Part shown: piece by piece, positions 55,060-63,931 of the stretch
Position numbering within the stretch: the stretch's first letter is position 1
Layout of the letters: each line of letters starts with the position of its first letter
NCBI GenBank assembly: GCA_910586255.1
Contig: CAJUHR010000009.1
Location: 45,154 to 109,153, forward strand
Source: an uncultured Lachnospiraceae bacterium
GTDB lineage: Bacteria; Bacillota; Clostridia; Lachnospirales; Lachnospiraceae
Direction: 5' to 3'
Length of the DNA: 64,000 nt
Program-made: the position numbers and the translations under genes
Notes under the pieces: generated by a model
Database searches by the model: none
What the model saw: the letters and a program-made list of their open reading frames with translations, nothing else
What the model was told of the DNA's origin: nothing

Positions 55060-56922
55060 TTGAAGAACAAAGTTCAACGTTTTGGTAAATTTTTATCGGG
55101 AATGGTTATGCCCAACATCGGCGCCCTGATTGCTTTTGGATTTTTGGCCGCGCTGTTTATCGATACGGGCTGGATTCCCAACAAGGGCTTTTCCAGCATG
55201 GTGGGCCCGATGCTTACTTATTTGATCCCTGTGCTGATTGCCTCCACCGGCGGCCGCATGATCGGCGGAGACCGGGGGCGGGTGGTGGGAGCCATTGCAG
55301 TGATTGGCGCCATCATGAGCAACACGGATATTACTATGCTGATGGCGGCCATGGTTATGGGCCCTCTGGCCGGCTACTGTATTAAGAAATTTGACGAGGC
55401 CATGGAGGGCCATATGCCGGCAGGCTTTGAGATGCTGATCAACAATTTTTCAGCCGGTTTGATCGGTATGATTCTGGCCATGCTGGGATACGTGGCTATC
55501 GGTCCTGTGATGAGCGCGATTCTGGTTGTGCTGTCGGCAGGAGTCAATGGTCTGGTGGACAGAGGGCTGCTTCCTCTTGTTTCCGTATTCATTGAGCCGG
55601 CAAAGGTTTTGTTCCTCAATAACGCCATCAACCACGGGGTGTTTACTCCCATTGCCACGGCTCAGGTTACGGAGACGGGAAAATCCATCATGTACATGCT
55701 GGAGCCCAACCCGGGGCCGGGTCTTGGAGTTTTGCTGGCCTACATGTTCTTCTGCAAGGATAAGGCCACAAAGGATTCCGCGCCGGGCGCCGTGATCATT
55801 CACCTGTTAGGCGGTATTCACGAGATTTATTTTCCCTATATTCTCATGAATCCGGTGGTGCTGATCGCCCCCATCCTGGGAAGCTTTGCGGGAATTTTCT
55901 GGTTTAACATGACCGGCTGCGGCCTGGTGGGGCCGGCCTCTCCTGGTTCCATTATCGCTTATATGATGATGACTCCGGGGCCGGATATGCTAAAGGTGAT
56001 CATCGGCGTTCTGATTTCCGCGGGCATTTCCTTTGCCGTGGCATCTCCTCTTGTGAAGATGGCCGGAGGCAAGAGCCTGGAGGAGGCTCAGAGTGAAATG
56101 GCTGCCATGAAGGCGGAGGCCAAGGGTCAGACCGTGGTACCAGGCACTATTGAGAAGACAGAGATCATTAAAAAGATTGTTTTTGCCTGTGATGCAGGCA
56201 TGGGCTCCTCCGCTATGGGCGCCACTAAATTCCGCAACCGGCTTAAGGCAAACCGGCCGGATATTACGGTGATCAACACCTCTGTGGACAATATTCCCTC
56301 AGACTGCGACATTGCGGTGGTGCAGACCACACTGGCCGACCGGGCCAAAAAATCAGCGCCCCAGGCCCAGCTGATTACCATCGGCAATTTCCTGGCCGAC
56401 CCGGCACTGGATGCTTTGTACGTACAGCTGACTACAGGAGACGCCCCGGCAGCTCCGGCCGGTGAGAATACGGATATTGAGATTCCGGATGTGCCGGTGA
56501 AGAAGCAGGTGATTATTGCAGACGGCATTAAGCTGGGACGGACTCCGGTGACCAAGGAGGAAGCTATCCAGGCAGCCGGCGAGCTTTTGCAGCAGTTAGG
56601 ATATGTGGATGAGACCTATGTAGCCGCCATGCAGGAGAGGGAGAAGCTGGTGTCCACCTACATCGGCATGGGTGTGGCCATTCCTCACGGAACCACCCAG
56701 GCCAAGGGAACGGTGAAAAAGACCGGTATCGTGTTCTTCCAGTATCCGGAGGGCGTGGATTTCGGCGCGGAGAAGGCTCAGCTGGTATTCGGTATCGCCG
56801 GAATCGGAGACGAGCATCTGGAGCTTTTGAGCAAGCTGTGTTCCCTCTTAGAGGATCCGGAACGTCTGGAGACCTTGAAAACCACAAGTGACGTGAGCTG
56901 GGTGTTAGATCAGCTGTCATAA
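55060..56922 (+). CDS. Mannitol-type PTS permease EIICBA (MtlA family)
   Basis: 620 residues. TTG 55060 with AGGAGG seven bases upstream is the only good start. Membrane EIIC domain ~1-345 with the family motif GGIHEIYFPYILMNP; EIIB ~370-455 with phospho-Cys in FACDAGMGSSAMG; EIIA ~480-620 with phospho-His in MGVAIPHGTTQAKG. The domain order C-B-A equals E. coli MtlA (637 residues). It imports and phosphorylates a hexitol. No mtlD is present; the SorE-like dehydrogenase and PfkB kinase upstream would process the product, so the natural substrate may be a hexitol other than mannitol. Confidence 0.93.
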   Translation: MKNKVQRFGKFLSGMVMPNIGALIAFGFLAALFIDTGWIPNKGFSSMVGPMLTYLIPVLIASTGGRMIGGDRGRVVGAIAVIGAIMSNTDITMLMAAMVMGPLAGYCIKKFDEAMEGHMPAGFEMLINNFSAGLIGMILAMLGYVAIGPVMSAILVVLSAGVNGLVDRGLLPLVSVFIEPAKVLFLNNAINHGVFTPIATAQVTETGKSIMYMLEPNPGPGLGVLLAYMFFCKDKATKDSAPGAVIIHLLGGIHEIYFPYILMNPVVLIAPILGSFAGIFWFNMTGCGLVGPASPGSIIAYMMMTPGPDMLKVIIGVLISAGISFAVASPLVKMAGGKSLEEAQSEMAAMKAEAKGQTVVPGTIEKTEIIKKIVFACDAGMGSSAMGATKFRNRLKANRPDITVINTSVDNIPSDCDIAVVQTTLADRAKKSAPQAQLITIGNFLADPALDALYVQLTTGDAPAAPAGENTDIEIPDVPVKKQVIIADGIKLGRTPVTKEEAIQAAGELLQQLGYVDETYVAAMQEREKLVSTYIGMGVAIPHGTTQAKGTVKKTGIVFFQYPEGVDFGAEKAQLVFGIAGIGDEHLELLSKLCSLLEDPERLETLKTTSDVSWVLDQLS

Positions 56923-57055
56923 AACCGGTAAGACCACAAACCCCTAAAGCCTGCACGGGGAGAGCAGACCATATGCCAGGGGCAGTTGGGACAGCCGCAG
57001 CTGAGGATTATGTTATGCCATAGGTATATTTACCGCAACCAGGGGAGTTTTAAAG

Positions 57056-57096
57056 AGCCAGGCAGCCTTAAACAGGGCTGCCTGGCTGTGTTTTTT
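57056..57096 (+). terminator. Terminator of the hexitol operon
   Basis: AGCCAGGCAGCC (57056-57067) pairs perfectly with GGCTGCCTGGCT (57076-57087), followed by GTG and six T. Confidence 0.88.
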
Positions 57097-57114
57097 GATA
57101 TTACATGAAAAATC

Positions 57115-57143
57115 TTGCACTTTGATTCCAAAGATTGTAAAAT
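57115..57143 (+). promoter_or_regulatory. Promoter of the NYN/PIN gene
   Basis: TTGCAC (57115-57120), 17 bases, TAAAAT (57138-57143), 53 bases before the chosen start. Its position shows that the longer open frame from 57115 is not the true gene start. Confidence 0.6.
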
Positions 57144-57195
57144 GGAGATTGCCTGCAAAATATCCCCCAAATATAGAAAGGATTGGGAAAATGAG

Positions 57196-57759
57196 ATGAA
57201 TTACTATTTGATTGACTATGAGAATACGGGAGAGAACGGACTAGACGGGCTGACAGAGCTTGGAAGCAGTGACCGGGTTGTTATTTTCTACAGTGAAAAT
57301 GCAGATAAAATGAGCTTTGATCTGCACAGGAAGCTGCAGGAATGTCGCGCGGCGGTTGAATTCAGAAAGATTGCCACTGGCAAAAAGAACGCTTTGGATT
57401 TTCAGCTGGCGGCCTATCTGGGGTATCTGATGGCAAAAGAGGAGAACGGCAGATTCTGTATTGTCAGCAGAGACTTAGGATATGAGGTGCTTTTGGATTT
57501 CTGGAAGGAGAGAAATATCAAGCTGATCGATGCTATTTCCTCCGAGTCCGGGAAGGCGGCGGAGGAGAGAAGCGAGATGGAGAAAAATCTTTTGCGTCTG
57601 GTGGGAGAGACGGATTTTGCCATGGTGATGAACTGTATCCGCAATGGCAAGAGCAAGCAGACCATCAACAATCTTTTAGTTAAGCAGTATGGCAGTGAAA
57701 AGGCAGGGGAGCTTTACAAAAAGATCAAACCGCTTTTAAAGGAAAAAAAGGGAAAGTAG
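57196..57759 (+). CDS. NYN/PIN-like domain protein
   Basis: 187 residues from ATG 57196. It opens MNYYLIDYENTGENGLDGL, with the acidic Asp-Glu-Asn of NYN/PIN nuclease-like folds; further acidic residues occur in KKNALDFQLAAYLGYL (~70) and CIVSRDLGYEVLLDFW (~100), the expected metal-site order. Residues ~128-187 form a basic helical tail (TINNLLVKQYGSEKAGELYKKIKPLLKEKK) that may bind RNA. Probable ribonuclease of unknown target. The Nudix gene starts six bases later, so the two form an operon. Confidence 0.78.
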   Translation: MNYYLIDYENTGENGLDGLTELGSSDRVVIFYSENADKMSFDLHRKLQECRAAVEFRKIATGKKNALDFQLAAYLGYLMAKEENGRFCIVSRDLGYEVLLDFWKERNIKLIDAISSESGKAAEERSEMEKNLLRLVGETDFAMVMNCIRNGKSKQTINNLLVKQYGSEKAGELYKKIKPLLKEKKGK

Positions 57760-57765
57760 GAAGGC

Positions 57766-58257
57766 ATGGTTCGTTTAAGCACACTGTGTTATATTGAGAA
57801 GGATAACAAGTACCTGATGCTTCACCGGACAGTGAAGAAAAATGACGTAAATAGGGACAAGTGGATCGGTGTGGGCGGGCATTTTGAGAAGGATGAGAGC
57901 CCGGAGGAATGTCTTTTGCGGGAGGTTCGGGAGGAGACCGGCTACACCCTTACCTCCTACCAATACCGGGGGATTGTGACCTTTATCTCCGGGGACGGGG
58001 TGACGGAATATATGTCCCTTTTTACGGCGGACGGATTTACGGGACAGGCCACGGCCTGCGATGAGGGAGAGCTTTTGTGGGTGGATAAAAAGGATGTGAA
58101 GAGGCTTAACGTCTGGGAGGGGGACAGGATTTTTTTCCGTCTTTTGGAGGAGACGGAAAAATTCTTTTCCTTAAAGCTGGTGTATGACGGAGCAGGCGCC
58201 CTGGTATCGGCGGCTTTGGACGGGAAGTCCCTAAAGCTTTCAGGCAGGGAAAGCTGA
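57766..58257 (+). CDS. Nudix hydrolase (MutT/8-oxo-dGTP diphosphatase-like)
   Basis: 163 residues. Complete Nudix box G-x5-E-x7-R-E-V-x-E-E-x-G: GHFEKDESPEECLLREVREE then TGYT (~38-61). CYIEKDNKYLMLHRTVKKNDVNRDKWIGVGGH fits the 8-oxo-dGTP diphosphatase group common in Firmicutes. It would cleanse oxidised nucleotides, though Nudix specificity is hard to infer. Six bases after the NYN/PIN gene; convergent with the YihY gene, stop codons nearly touching. Confidence 0.9.
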   Translation: MVRLSTLCYIEKDNKYLMLHRTVKKNDVNRDKWIGVGGHFEKDESPEECLLREVREETGYTLTSYQYRGIVTFISGDGVTEYMSLFTADGFTGQATACDEGELLWVDKKDVKRLNVWEGDRIFFRLLEETEKFFSLKLVYDGAGALVSAALDGKSLKLSGRES

Positions 58258-58259
58258 GC

Positions 58260-59090
58260 TTACCGGGGCGGAGTGAGGGAGGATGGGAACAGATAATCAT
58301 TGATTTCTGCCCCAATAAAAAGTATACAGATGCAGAAATACATCCACAGCATCAAAAGGACAATGGCAGTCAGGCTCCCGTACATGTAGGAGAAATTGCT
58401 AAAGTTGGAGAAATACAGAGAGAAGCCATAGGAAAACAGCAGCCAGCAGACGGCTGCAAACACGGCCCCGGGCAGCTGATGCCAGGGGTCCTGTTTTTTG
58501 GAGGGAACAATGGTGTAGAGAAGCACAAAGGAAAACAAAAAGAGCGTCATGGCCAAAAGGCCTCTAAAGCTTATGACATGGCGGGTTATATTTGCCATAA
58601 AAGGGAAAATCTGTATAAAAAGTGACTGGATGGAGCTGCCTAGCACCAACAGAACGAGAGACACCGCGCACACAATCATAAAGAGAAAGGTATAGCCGGT
58701 ACAGATCAGGCGCCGCAGCAGATAGCCCCGGGTCTCGGCGTTTCCGTAGATCCGGTTTAAACCCCGCTCGATGCCCATCATACCCCGGGCGGCAGACCAG
58801 AGGGCCAAAAGGGCGGTGACAGAGAGCATGGTTCCCGGAGATTTCAGATAAAGGTCCTCCACAATGCCGAGGACCAGGGCATCCAGCATGTCAGGCATAA
58901 TCTGGATTAAGATCATCTGCAGGTCGGATTTTCCTACAGAGGGGATGAACTGGATCAGGGTAAGAAGCAGCATGATAAAGGGGAAAAAGGCAAGCACAAG
59001 AAAAAAGGAGGCCTGTGCGGCGTAGACCGTGACCTCATCCTTTACGTATTTTTGGTGAAGTCTTATGCAGTTTAAGGTTAATCGGATCAT
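58260..59090 (-). CDS. YihY/BrkB-family inner-membrane protein
   Basis: 276 residues with six membrane segments. VTVYAAQASFFLVLAFFPFIMLLLTLIQFIP near the start and LPGAVFAAVCWLLFSYGFSLYFSNFSNFSYMYGSLTAIVLLMLWMYFCICILFIGAEIN at the end (shown as family landmarks) are diagnostic for the YihY family, once mislabelled ribonuclease BN. Function is unsettled; transport or envelope roles have been suggested. Single gene, convergent with the Nudix gene and divergent from the hybrid kinase. Confidence 0.9.
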   Translation of the reverse strand: MIRLTLNCIRLHQKYVKDEVTVYAAQASFFLVLAFFPFIMLLLTLIQFIPSVGKSDLQMILIQIMPDMLDALVLGIVEDLYLKSPGTMLSVTALLALWSAARGMMGIERGLNRIYGNAETRGYLLRRLICTGYTFLFMIVCAVSLVLLVLGSSIQSLFIQIFPFMANITRHVISFRGLLAMTLFLFSFVLLYTIVPSKKQDPWHQLPGAVFAAVCWLLFSYGFSLYFSNFSNFSYMYGSLTAIVLLMLWMYFCICILFIGAEINDYLFPSSLTPPR

Positions 59091-59264
59091 AGACAGCCCT
59101 CTCTTTTTGCGGTTCTGGTGTTATAGTAGCATGGGCAGAAAAAAATGGCAAGGGTGAAAGAAAGATAGCGATTGATATTCGCATGGTTTTTATTGTATAA
59201 TGTTCTTAGCATTAAAGGGGGAGGTGACAGCGCATTTTGATTCTTCCGGCTAAAACCGGACAGA

Positions 59265-62200
59265 GTGGATAATGCCGATGAGATGAAGCAACAGAAGAAA
59301 ACATGGCAACCCATTATTTATGCATTTGTTTTTCTGGCCGCTGTACTTGTTTTGTTTTTTGTCTATACAACACAGAACAAGGCCCGTATTCAGGAACAGA
59401 ACCGAATCTATGCGGAGGACTGCGCCCGGCAGACGGTGGTCCGCATTGAGAGCGAATTTGACAATGCGCTGCAGCGCGTTGAAAACAGCGCCTATCTGAT
59501 GAGCATGAGCGAAAATGAATTACAAATCAATGCCCGGATGCTGAAGGAGATGGAGGAAAATACCACTTTTGACGCGATCCAGTTTACCAATGCAGACGGT
59601 ACCAATCTTGCTTCCAGCGGGGAGACCAACAACAGCTCGGACCGGGACTATTTTGTCCGGGGAATGCGGGGGGAGAGCGGTCTAGAGACCGTGGCGCGGT
59701 CCAGGATTACCGGCAAGCCCATGATGATATTTTTTGCCCCGGTATCCAAAGGGCAGGAGATTACCGGAATGCTTTTGGGGCTGTATTTTGCCGGGGACTA
59801 TCTAAAGGATATGCTTACCGCCAGCTATTTTGGCGAGGAGGCCGATGTGTTTATCTGCACAAGGGACGGGAAGCTGCTTGCCAGCTCAGGCGAGGGAATG
59901 TACGGAGTGGACGTGCTGGATTTTCTGACGGAATCCGGTGTCATTGATGATGGAACTGCCAGGACAGCCCGGGAGCTGTTTGCCGGGGAGGGGGAGGCGG
60001 CCCTTTTGTGCAGGGAGGGCTGTAAAACAGACAATCTCTGTGTCATGCATTTGCCGGGATATGATTATGTGCTGTTACAGGCATTTCCCAAAACCATTAC
60101 CCAGGCAATGATAAAAAGAGCGAATATGGCAGGCGTGAGGCTTGAAATCTGCTTACTGATCCTGTTTGTGATTTATGTAGGTTTTCTGTTAATAGTCGGA
60201 AGAAGACGGCAAAAGAAGCTGGAGATGGAGAATAAGCTGATCAACGATGTGCTTCGGGGAATAAATATTATCTTCTCCTCCCGTTATCTGACCGTGGATT
60301 TGGAAAGCGATCGTTATTCCTACATGGCGGGAATCGGACCTTTGAATACTAGTATCCCTATGGAGGGAGTATACAGCGAAATGATCAAGGTTCATGTTTC
60401 GGATGTGATTGGGGACGAGGGAAAAGCGGCGTTTCGTCATTTTTCCCAGGCTGACAACCTTCAGGAGAAGCTTATGACAGAAAACATGGCTGTCCATGAA
60501 TGTCATGTTTCCCGCCAGGGGAAGGAGGACTGGGAGCATCTGATTGTGGTGTGTCTGGAACGGAGAGATGGAAAGCCCGTCAGAGTTTTGTATGTCCGTC
60601 AGAACGTTACGGAGTTAAAGCAAAAGGAACTGCGTGAGCAGCGGGAGCGGGCCGTGTTAAACCGAAAGGAACGGCAATACCGGATTGCCATTATGTCTAA
60701 TTCCTTCAGCGCCTTTGAGTGCAATCTGACAGAGGACCGGATTGAGCAGGATATTATCAGAAAAAGGGAGGAGAAGGAGCTTTCTCTGTTAGAGCGGGTG
60801 GGGCTGTCTGCTCCATGCAGGGCATCTGCATGCTTTGAGAAATGGACACAGTTTGTCTTACCGGAATCCCGGGAGGAATATTCCAGGACCGTGAACGTGG
60901 AGTATCTGAAGTCTCAGTATGAGCAGGGAAAGATGGAAGTGGATGTGGACTATTGGAGCGAGGCGGAAAAGGGGGAAACCATGTGTGTCCGCCAGTCCTT
61001 TATCATGACCTGCGATGAGGATACCAATGATTTGATTGCCATGGTGGTATCCCGGGACATTACCGAGCAGGTCAGAAAGCAGAGGGAACAGACTCAGGCA
61101 TTACAGGATGCCCTGATGCAGGCACAGCATGCCAATCAGGCAAAGACTACCTTCCTGTCAAATATGAGTCATGATATCCGCACTCCCATGAATGCCATTA
61201 TCGGCTTTGCCACCATCGCTGCCAGTCATATGGACCGGACAGATCAGGTAAGGGACTGTCTTCATAAGATCCTCTCTTCCAGCAATCACCTGCTGGGTCT
61301 GATCAACGATATTCTGGATATGAGCCGGATAGAGAGCGGAAAGCTGCAGATCCATAATCAGGAGTGCAATATCCCTGAGCTGATGCACAATCTGGTCAAT
61401 ATTATCCAGCCTCAGGTAAAGTCCAAGCAGCTGGAGATGTTTATCGACACCTTTGAGATCATCAATGAGGATGTGATTGCGGATCCTCTGAAGCTAAACC
61501 AGATTTTTATCAATCTGATGGGAAACGCGGTCAAATACACCCCGGCAGGAGGGATTGTCAGTTTCCGCATCATGCAGCACAGCACTTTTCGTCATGGATG
61601 GGGAGAATATGTTTTTATTATCAGGGACAATGGCATTGGTATGTCCCCAGAGTTTGTGAAGCATATTTTTGAGCCCTTTGAGCGGGAATCCACTGCCACC
61701 AGAAGCGGCATACAGGGCGCCGGACTCGGCATGGCCATCACCAAGAGCATTATCGACATGATGGGAGGCGAGATTACTGTTGAAAGCGAAGTGGGAAAAG
61801 GAAGCACCTTTACGGTTAAGCTCCTTTTGCAGCTTCAGGATGTGGAAAAAAATGCGGAGCAGATAAAGGAGCTGGAAGGATTGCGCTCCATGGTGGTGGA
61901 CGATGATTTTAATGTCTGCGACAGTGTGAGCAAAATGCTAAAGAGCATCGGACTGCGCTCCGAGTGGACCACGTCCGGAAGGGAGGCGGTATATCGGGCC
62001 AGAGCCGCCTATCAGGAGGGGGATCCCTACCACACCTACATCATCGACTGGCAGATGCCGGAGACCAGCGGTATTGAGACGGCAAGAAGGATCCGCAGCG
62101 TGGTGGGGCAGGACGCGCCCATCATCATTCTGACTGCCTACGACTGGGCGGATATTGAGGAGGAAGCCAAGTCGGCCGGCGTCACAGCGTTCTGTGCAAA

Positions 62201-62684
62201 GCCGCTCTTTATGTCTGACCTTAAGGCAGCTCTGCTGGTCGCCAATAATATCGGCGACCATAAACGATTGGAAGATGGGGCCGTCTGGACGGAGACGGAT
62301 TTTGGCGGAAAGAGGCTTCTTCTGGTGGAGGATAATGAACTGAACCGGGAGATTGCAGGGGTGATTTTAGAAGAAGCCGGCTTTGAGATTGAATCGGCGC
62401 CGGACGGAACGGATGCGGTGTCCATGATAGAGGGATCGGAGGAAGGCTACTATGACGCGGTGTTGATGGATGTGCAGATGCCAGTTATGAACGGATACGA
62501 GGCCACCAGGGCAATCCGGGCTATGCACCGAACGGATGCCAAAACAATGCCCATCATTGCCATGACGGCAAATGCCATGGAGGAGGATAAGGAGGCGGCA
62601 CTCAAAAGCGGCATGAATGCCCATGTTGCCAAGCCGCTGGATATTAAGCTGCTTATGAGTGTGCTGCATCAGTTTTTGCATTGA
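59265..62684 (+). CDS. Hybrid sensor histidine kinase with two receiver domains
   Basis: 1139 residues if GTG 59265 is used; ATG 59283 is possible and neither has a strong ribosome site. Membrane segments ~14-36 and ~291-312 bracket a ~250-residue Cache-type extracellular sensor (AIQFTNADGTNLASSGETNNSSDRDYF, in part). Two PAS-like regions follow (~330-460 and ~470-610), then the kinase core with H636 (SHDIRTPMN), NLMGNAVKYT, DNGIGMS, GAGLGMAIT. First receiver has D928 (IIDWQMPETSG), second D1069 (VLMDVQMPVMNG). No output or phosphotransfer domain, and no partner regulator nearby. The first receiver begins with an atypical MVVDDDF. Confidence 0.92.
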   Translation: MDNADEMKQQKKTWQPIIYAFVFLAAVLVLFFVYTTQNKARIQEQNRIYAEDCARQTVVRIESEFDNALQRVENSAYLMSMSENELQINARMLKEMEENTTFDAIQFTNADGTNLASSGETNNSSDRDYFVRGMRGESGLETVARSRITGKPMMIFFAPVSKGQEITGMLLGLYFAGDYLKDMLTASYFGEEADVFICTRDGKLLASSGEGMYGVDVLDFLTESGVIDDGTARTARELFAGEGEAALLCREGCKTDNLCVMHLPGYDYVLLQAFPKTITQAMIKRANMAGVRLEICLLILFVIYVGFLLIVGRRRQKKLEMENKLINDVLRGINIIFSSRYLTVDLESDRYSYMAGIGPLNTSIPMEGVYSEMIKVHVSDVIGDEGKAAFRHFSQADNLQEKLMTENMAVHECHVSRQGKEDWEHLIVVCLERRDGKPVRVLYVRQNVTELKQKELREQRERAVLNRKERQYRIAIMSNSFSAFECNLTEDRIEQDIIRKREEKELSLLERVGLSAPCRASACFEKWTQFVLPESREEYSRTVNVEYLKSQYEQGKMEVDVDYWSEAEKGETMCVRQSFIMTCDEDTNDLIAMVVSRDITEQVRKQREQTQALQDALMQAQHANQAKTTFLSNMSHDIRTPMNAIIGFATIAASHMDRTDQVRDCLHKILSSSNHLLGLINDILDMSRIESGKLQIHNQECNIPELMHNLVNIIQPQVKSKQLEMFIDTFEIINEDVIADPLKLNQIFINLMGNAVKYTPAGGIVSFRIMQHSTFRHGWGEYVFIIRDNGIGMSPEFVKHIFEPFERESTATRSGIQGAGLGMAITKSIIDMMGGEITVESEVGKGSTFTVKLLLQLQDVEKNAEQIKELEGLRSMVVDDDFNVCDSVSKMLKSIGLRSEWTTSGREAVYRARAAYQEGDPYHTYIIDWQMPETSGIETARRIRSVVGQDAPIIILTAYDWADIEEEAKSAGVTAFCAKPLFMSDLKAALLVANNIGDHKRLEDGAVWTETDFGGKRLLLVEDNELNREIAGVILEEAGFEIESAPDGTDAVSMIEGSEEGYYDAVLMDVQMPVMNGYEATRAIRAMHRTDAKTMPIIAMTANAMEEDKEAALKSGMNAHVAKPLDIKLLMSVLHQFLH

Positions 62685-62692
62685 GCGGGAGA

Positions 62693-62737
62693 AAAAACAG
62701 TGGGAAATCCGATGGGATCGGATTTTCCACTGTTTTT
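62693..62737. terminator. Bidirectional terminator
   Basis: A 21-bp stem with one G-U-type mismatch: AAAAACAGTGGGAAATCCGAT (first 20 of 21 matter) at 62693-62713 and its complement at 62717-62737, loop GGG. Serves the kinase gene and the convergent gene at 62795. Confidence 0.85.
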
Positions 62738-62794
62738 ATTGTACCTAAAGGATGTATGTTCTAATGGGTGATTTTTGAAAAATCCGAAGGGATT

Positions 62795-63931
62795 CTAATC
62801 TTCCTGATCGTAATCAATAAGTTCTGCATTATCGAAGTATTTCTCCAGATATTCATCGAAGATCGAAGCCAGGCCAAAGGGGAATAAGGAGTTATTCTCC
62901 ATATCATCGGTAACAATGGATTGGGCTTCATCCTCTGTCAGAGACTGGAGAACCTGCTCTCTTAACTCTGTTTCAAAATCACCATCATCAGGGGACAGAT
63001 CTTCCAGGAAGATGGGAAAATCCATCATAGTCAGAAACTCAGAGGGAGAATCGGGGATCGGGATATGCTTTCCAGGCAAATCCAACTGAAAAATACAATG
63101 AACCCAATTCTCAAATAATACGGCAGCTTCACAATAGCCTTCTTCATCCTGGCGATAGTATAATTTGATATCAGGCTTGTACTCGCCGTTAAAGAAGGGA
63201 ACCCCGGCTATATCTTGTAATATTTCAAGAACCTCAGATTTTTGTTCTGAGTAAAAAAGAAGGCAGCCAAGGAGATATTCGGTATAGATGTCCCCCTCTT
63301 TCAGATAGTTGGATTTAGCAAGAATCTCATATCTTTTCTTCAATGATTTGGGTTTACATGCAGCGATTGATTCATCCAGTTCATCCGTTAGCTCCTTAAT
63401 GTCCACAATCGGCTTGGACAGGGAGGTCAGCTCCGTATATTCGATATTAAGTATGCGTGCGGCGGAAGTCAACAACTCATACAGGTTTTGTATGTGTTTT
63501 CCCTGAAGGGCTTTAATAAAGGTGGGGTAAGAGATGCCACATTCTTTGGCAAATTTTGTGATGAATTTAGTTTTCCTTTTTTCCTGGTATTTCGGTTGAT
63601 TGCGATAGGCTTCTATGCGTTCAACAGGATTGGAGGAAACAGAGTGTTCCAAATCAGAGCCTTCTGGATCGTCATGGGACAACAAAAAACAGGCAAAGGC
63701 ACGTCCCATCCAATTGCTGTCATTCAAAAGATAGTTCAGAGCGTTATCGAAGGCTTCATCCGGATCCTCCAGAGATAAATAGGCAACGATTCTTTTAGAC
63801 TTTATTTGGCGATGTATTACGGGAAAGGATTCCAAAGCCTTATGAATATCAGAGGATATTTTCAGAATATCAACCCATTCTTCCTTCGGTGCGCCCAAAT
63901 CTTCAATATTCACATGGAGGGCTTCTGCCAC
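62795..63931 (-). CDS. Uncharacterised protein, probable C-terminal part of an XRE-type regulator split by a stop codon
   Basis: 378 residues from GTG 63931, the first standard start after an in-frame TAG. The first residues VAEALHVNIEDLG look like the last helix of an XRE HTH (usual form KKIAEALGVSVEDL). Upstream, the same frame reads LSKMEGNL-stop-IRIISYLHKIKK, i.e. the preceding HTH helices interrupted by TAG at 63970-63968. A second HTH-like stretch is at ~115-165 (FAKECGISYPTFIKALQGKHIQNLYELLTSAARILNIEYTEL). The rest is acidic (C-terminus DNAELIDYDQED) and unrecognised. Either a truncated pseudogene or a protein reinitiated at GTG. The upstream end lies beyond the window. Confidence 0.5.
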   Translation of the reverse strand: MAEALHVNIEDLGAPKEEWVDILKISSDIHKALESFPVIHRQIKSKRIVAYLSLEDPDEAFDNALNYLLNDSNWMGRAFACFLLSHDDPEGSDLEHSVSSNPVERIEAYRNQPKYQEKRKTKFITKFAKECGISYPTFIKALQGKHIQNLYELLTSAARILNIEYTELTSLSKPIVDIKELTDELDESIAACKPKSLKKRYEILAKSNYLKEGDIYTEYLLGCLLFYSEQKSEVLEILQDIAGVPFFNGEYKPDIKLYYRQDEEGYCEAAVLFENWVHCIFQLDLPGKHIPIPDSPSEFLTMMDFPIFLEDLSPDDGDFETELREQVLQSLTEDEAQSIVTDDMENNSLFPFGLASIFDEYLEKYFDNAELIDYDQED

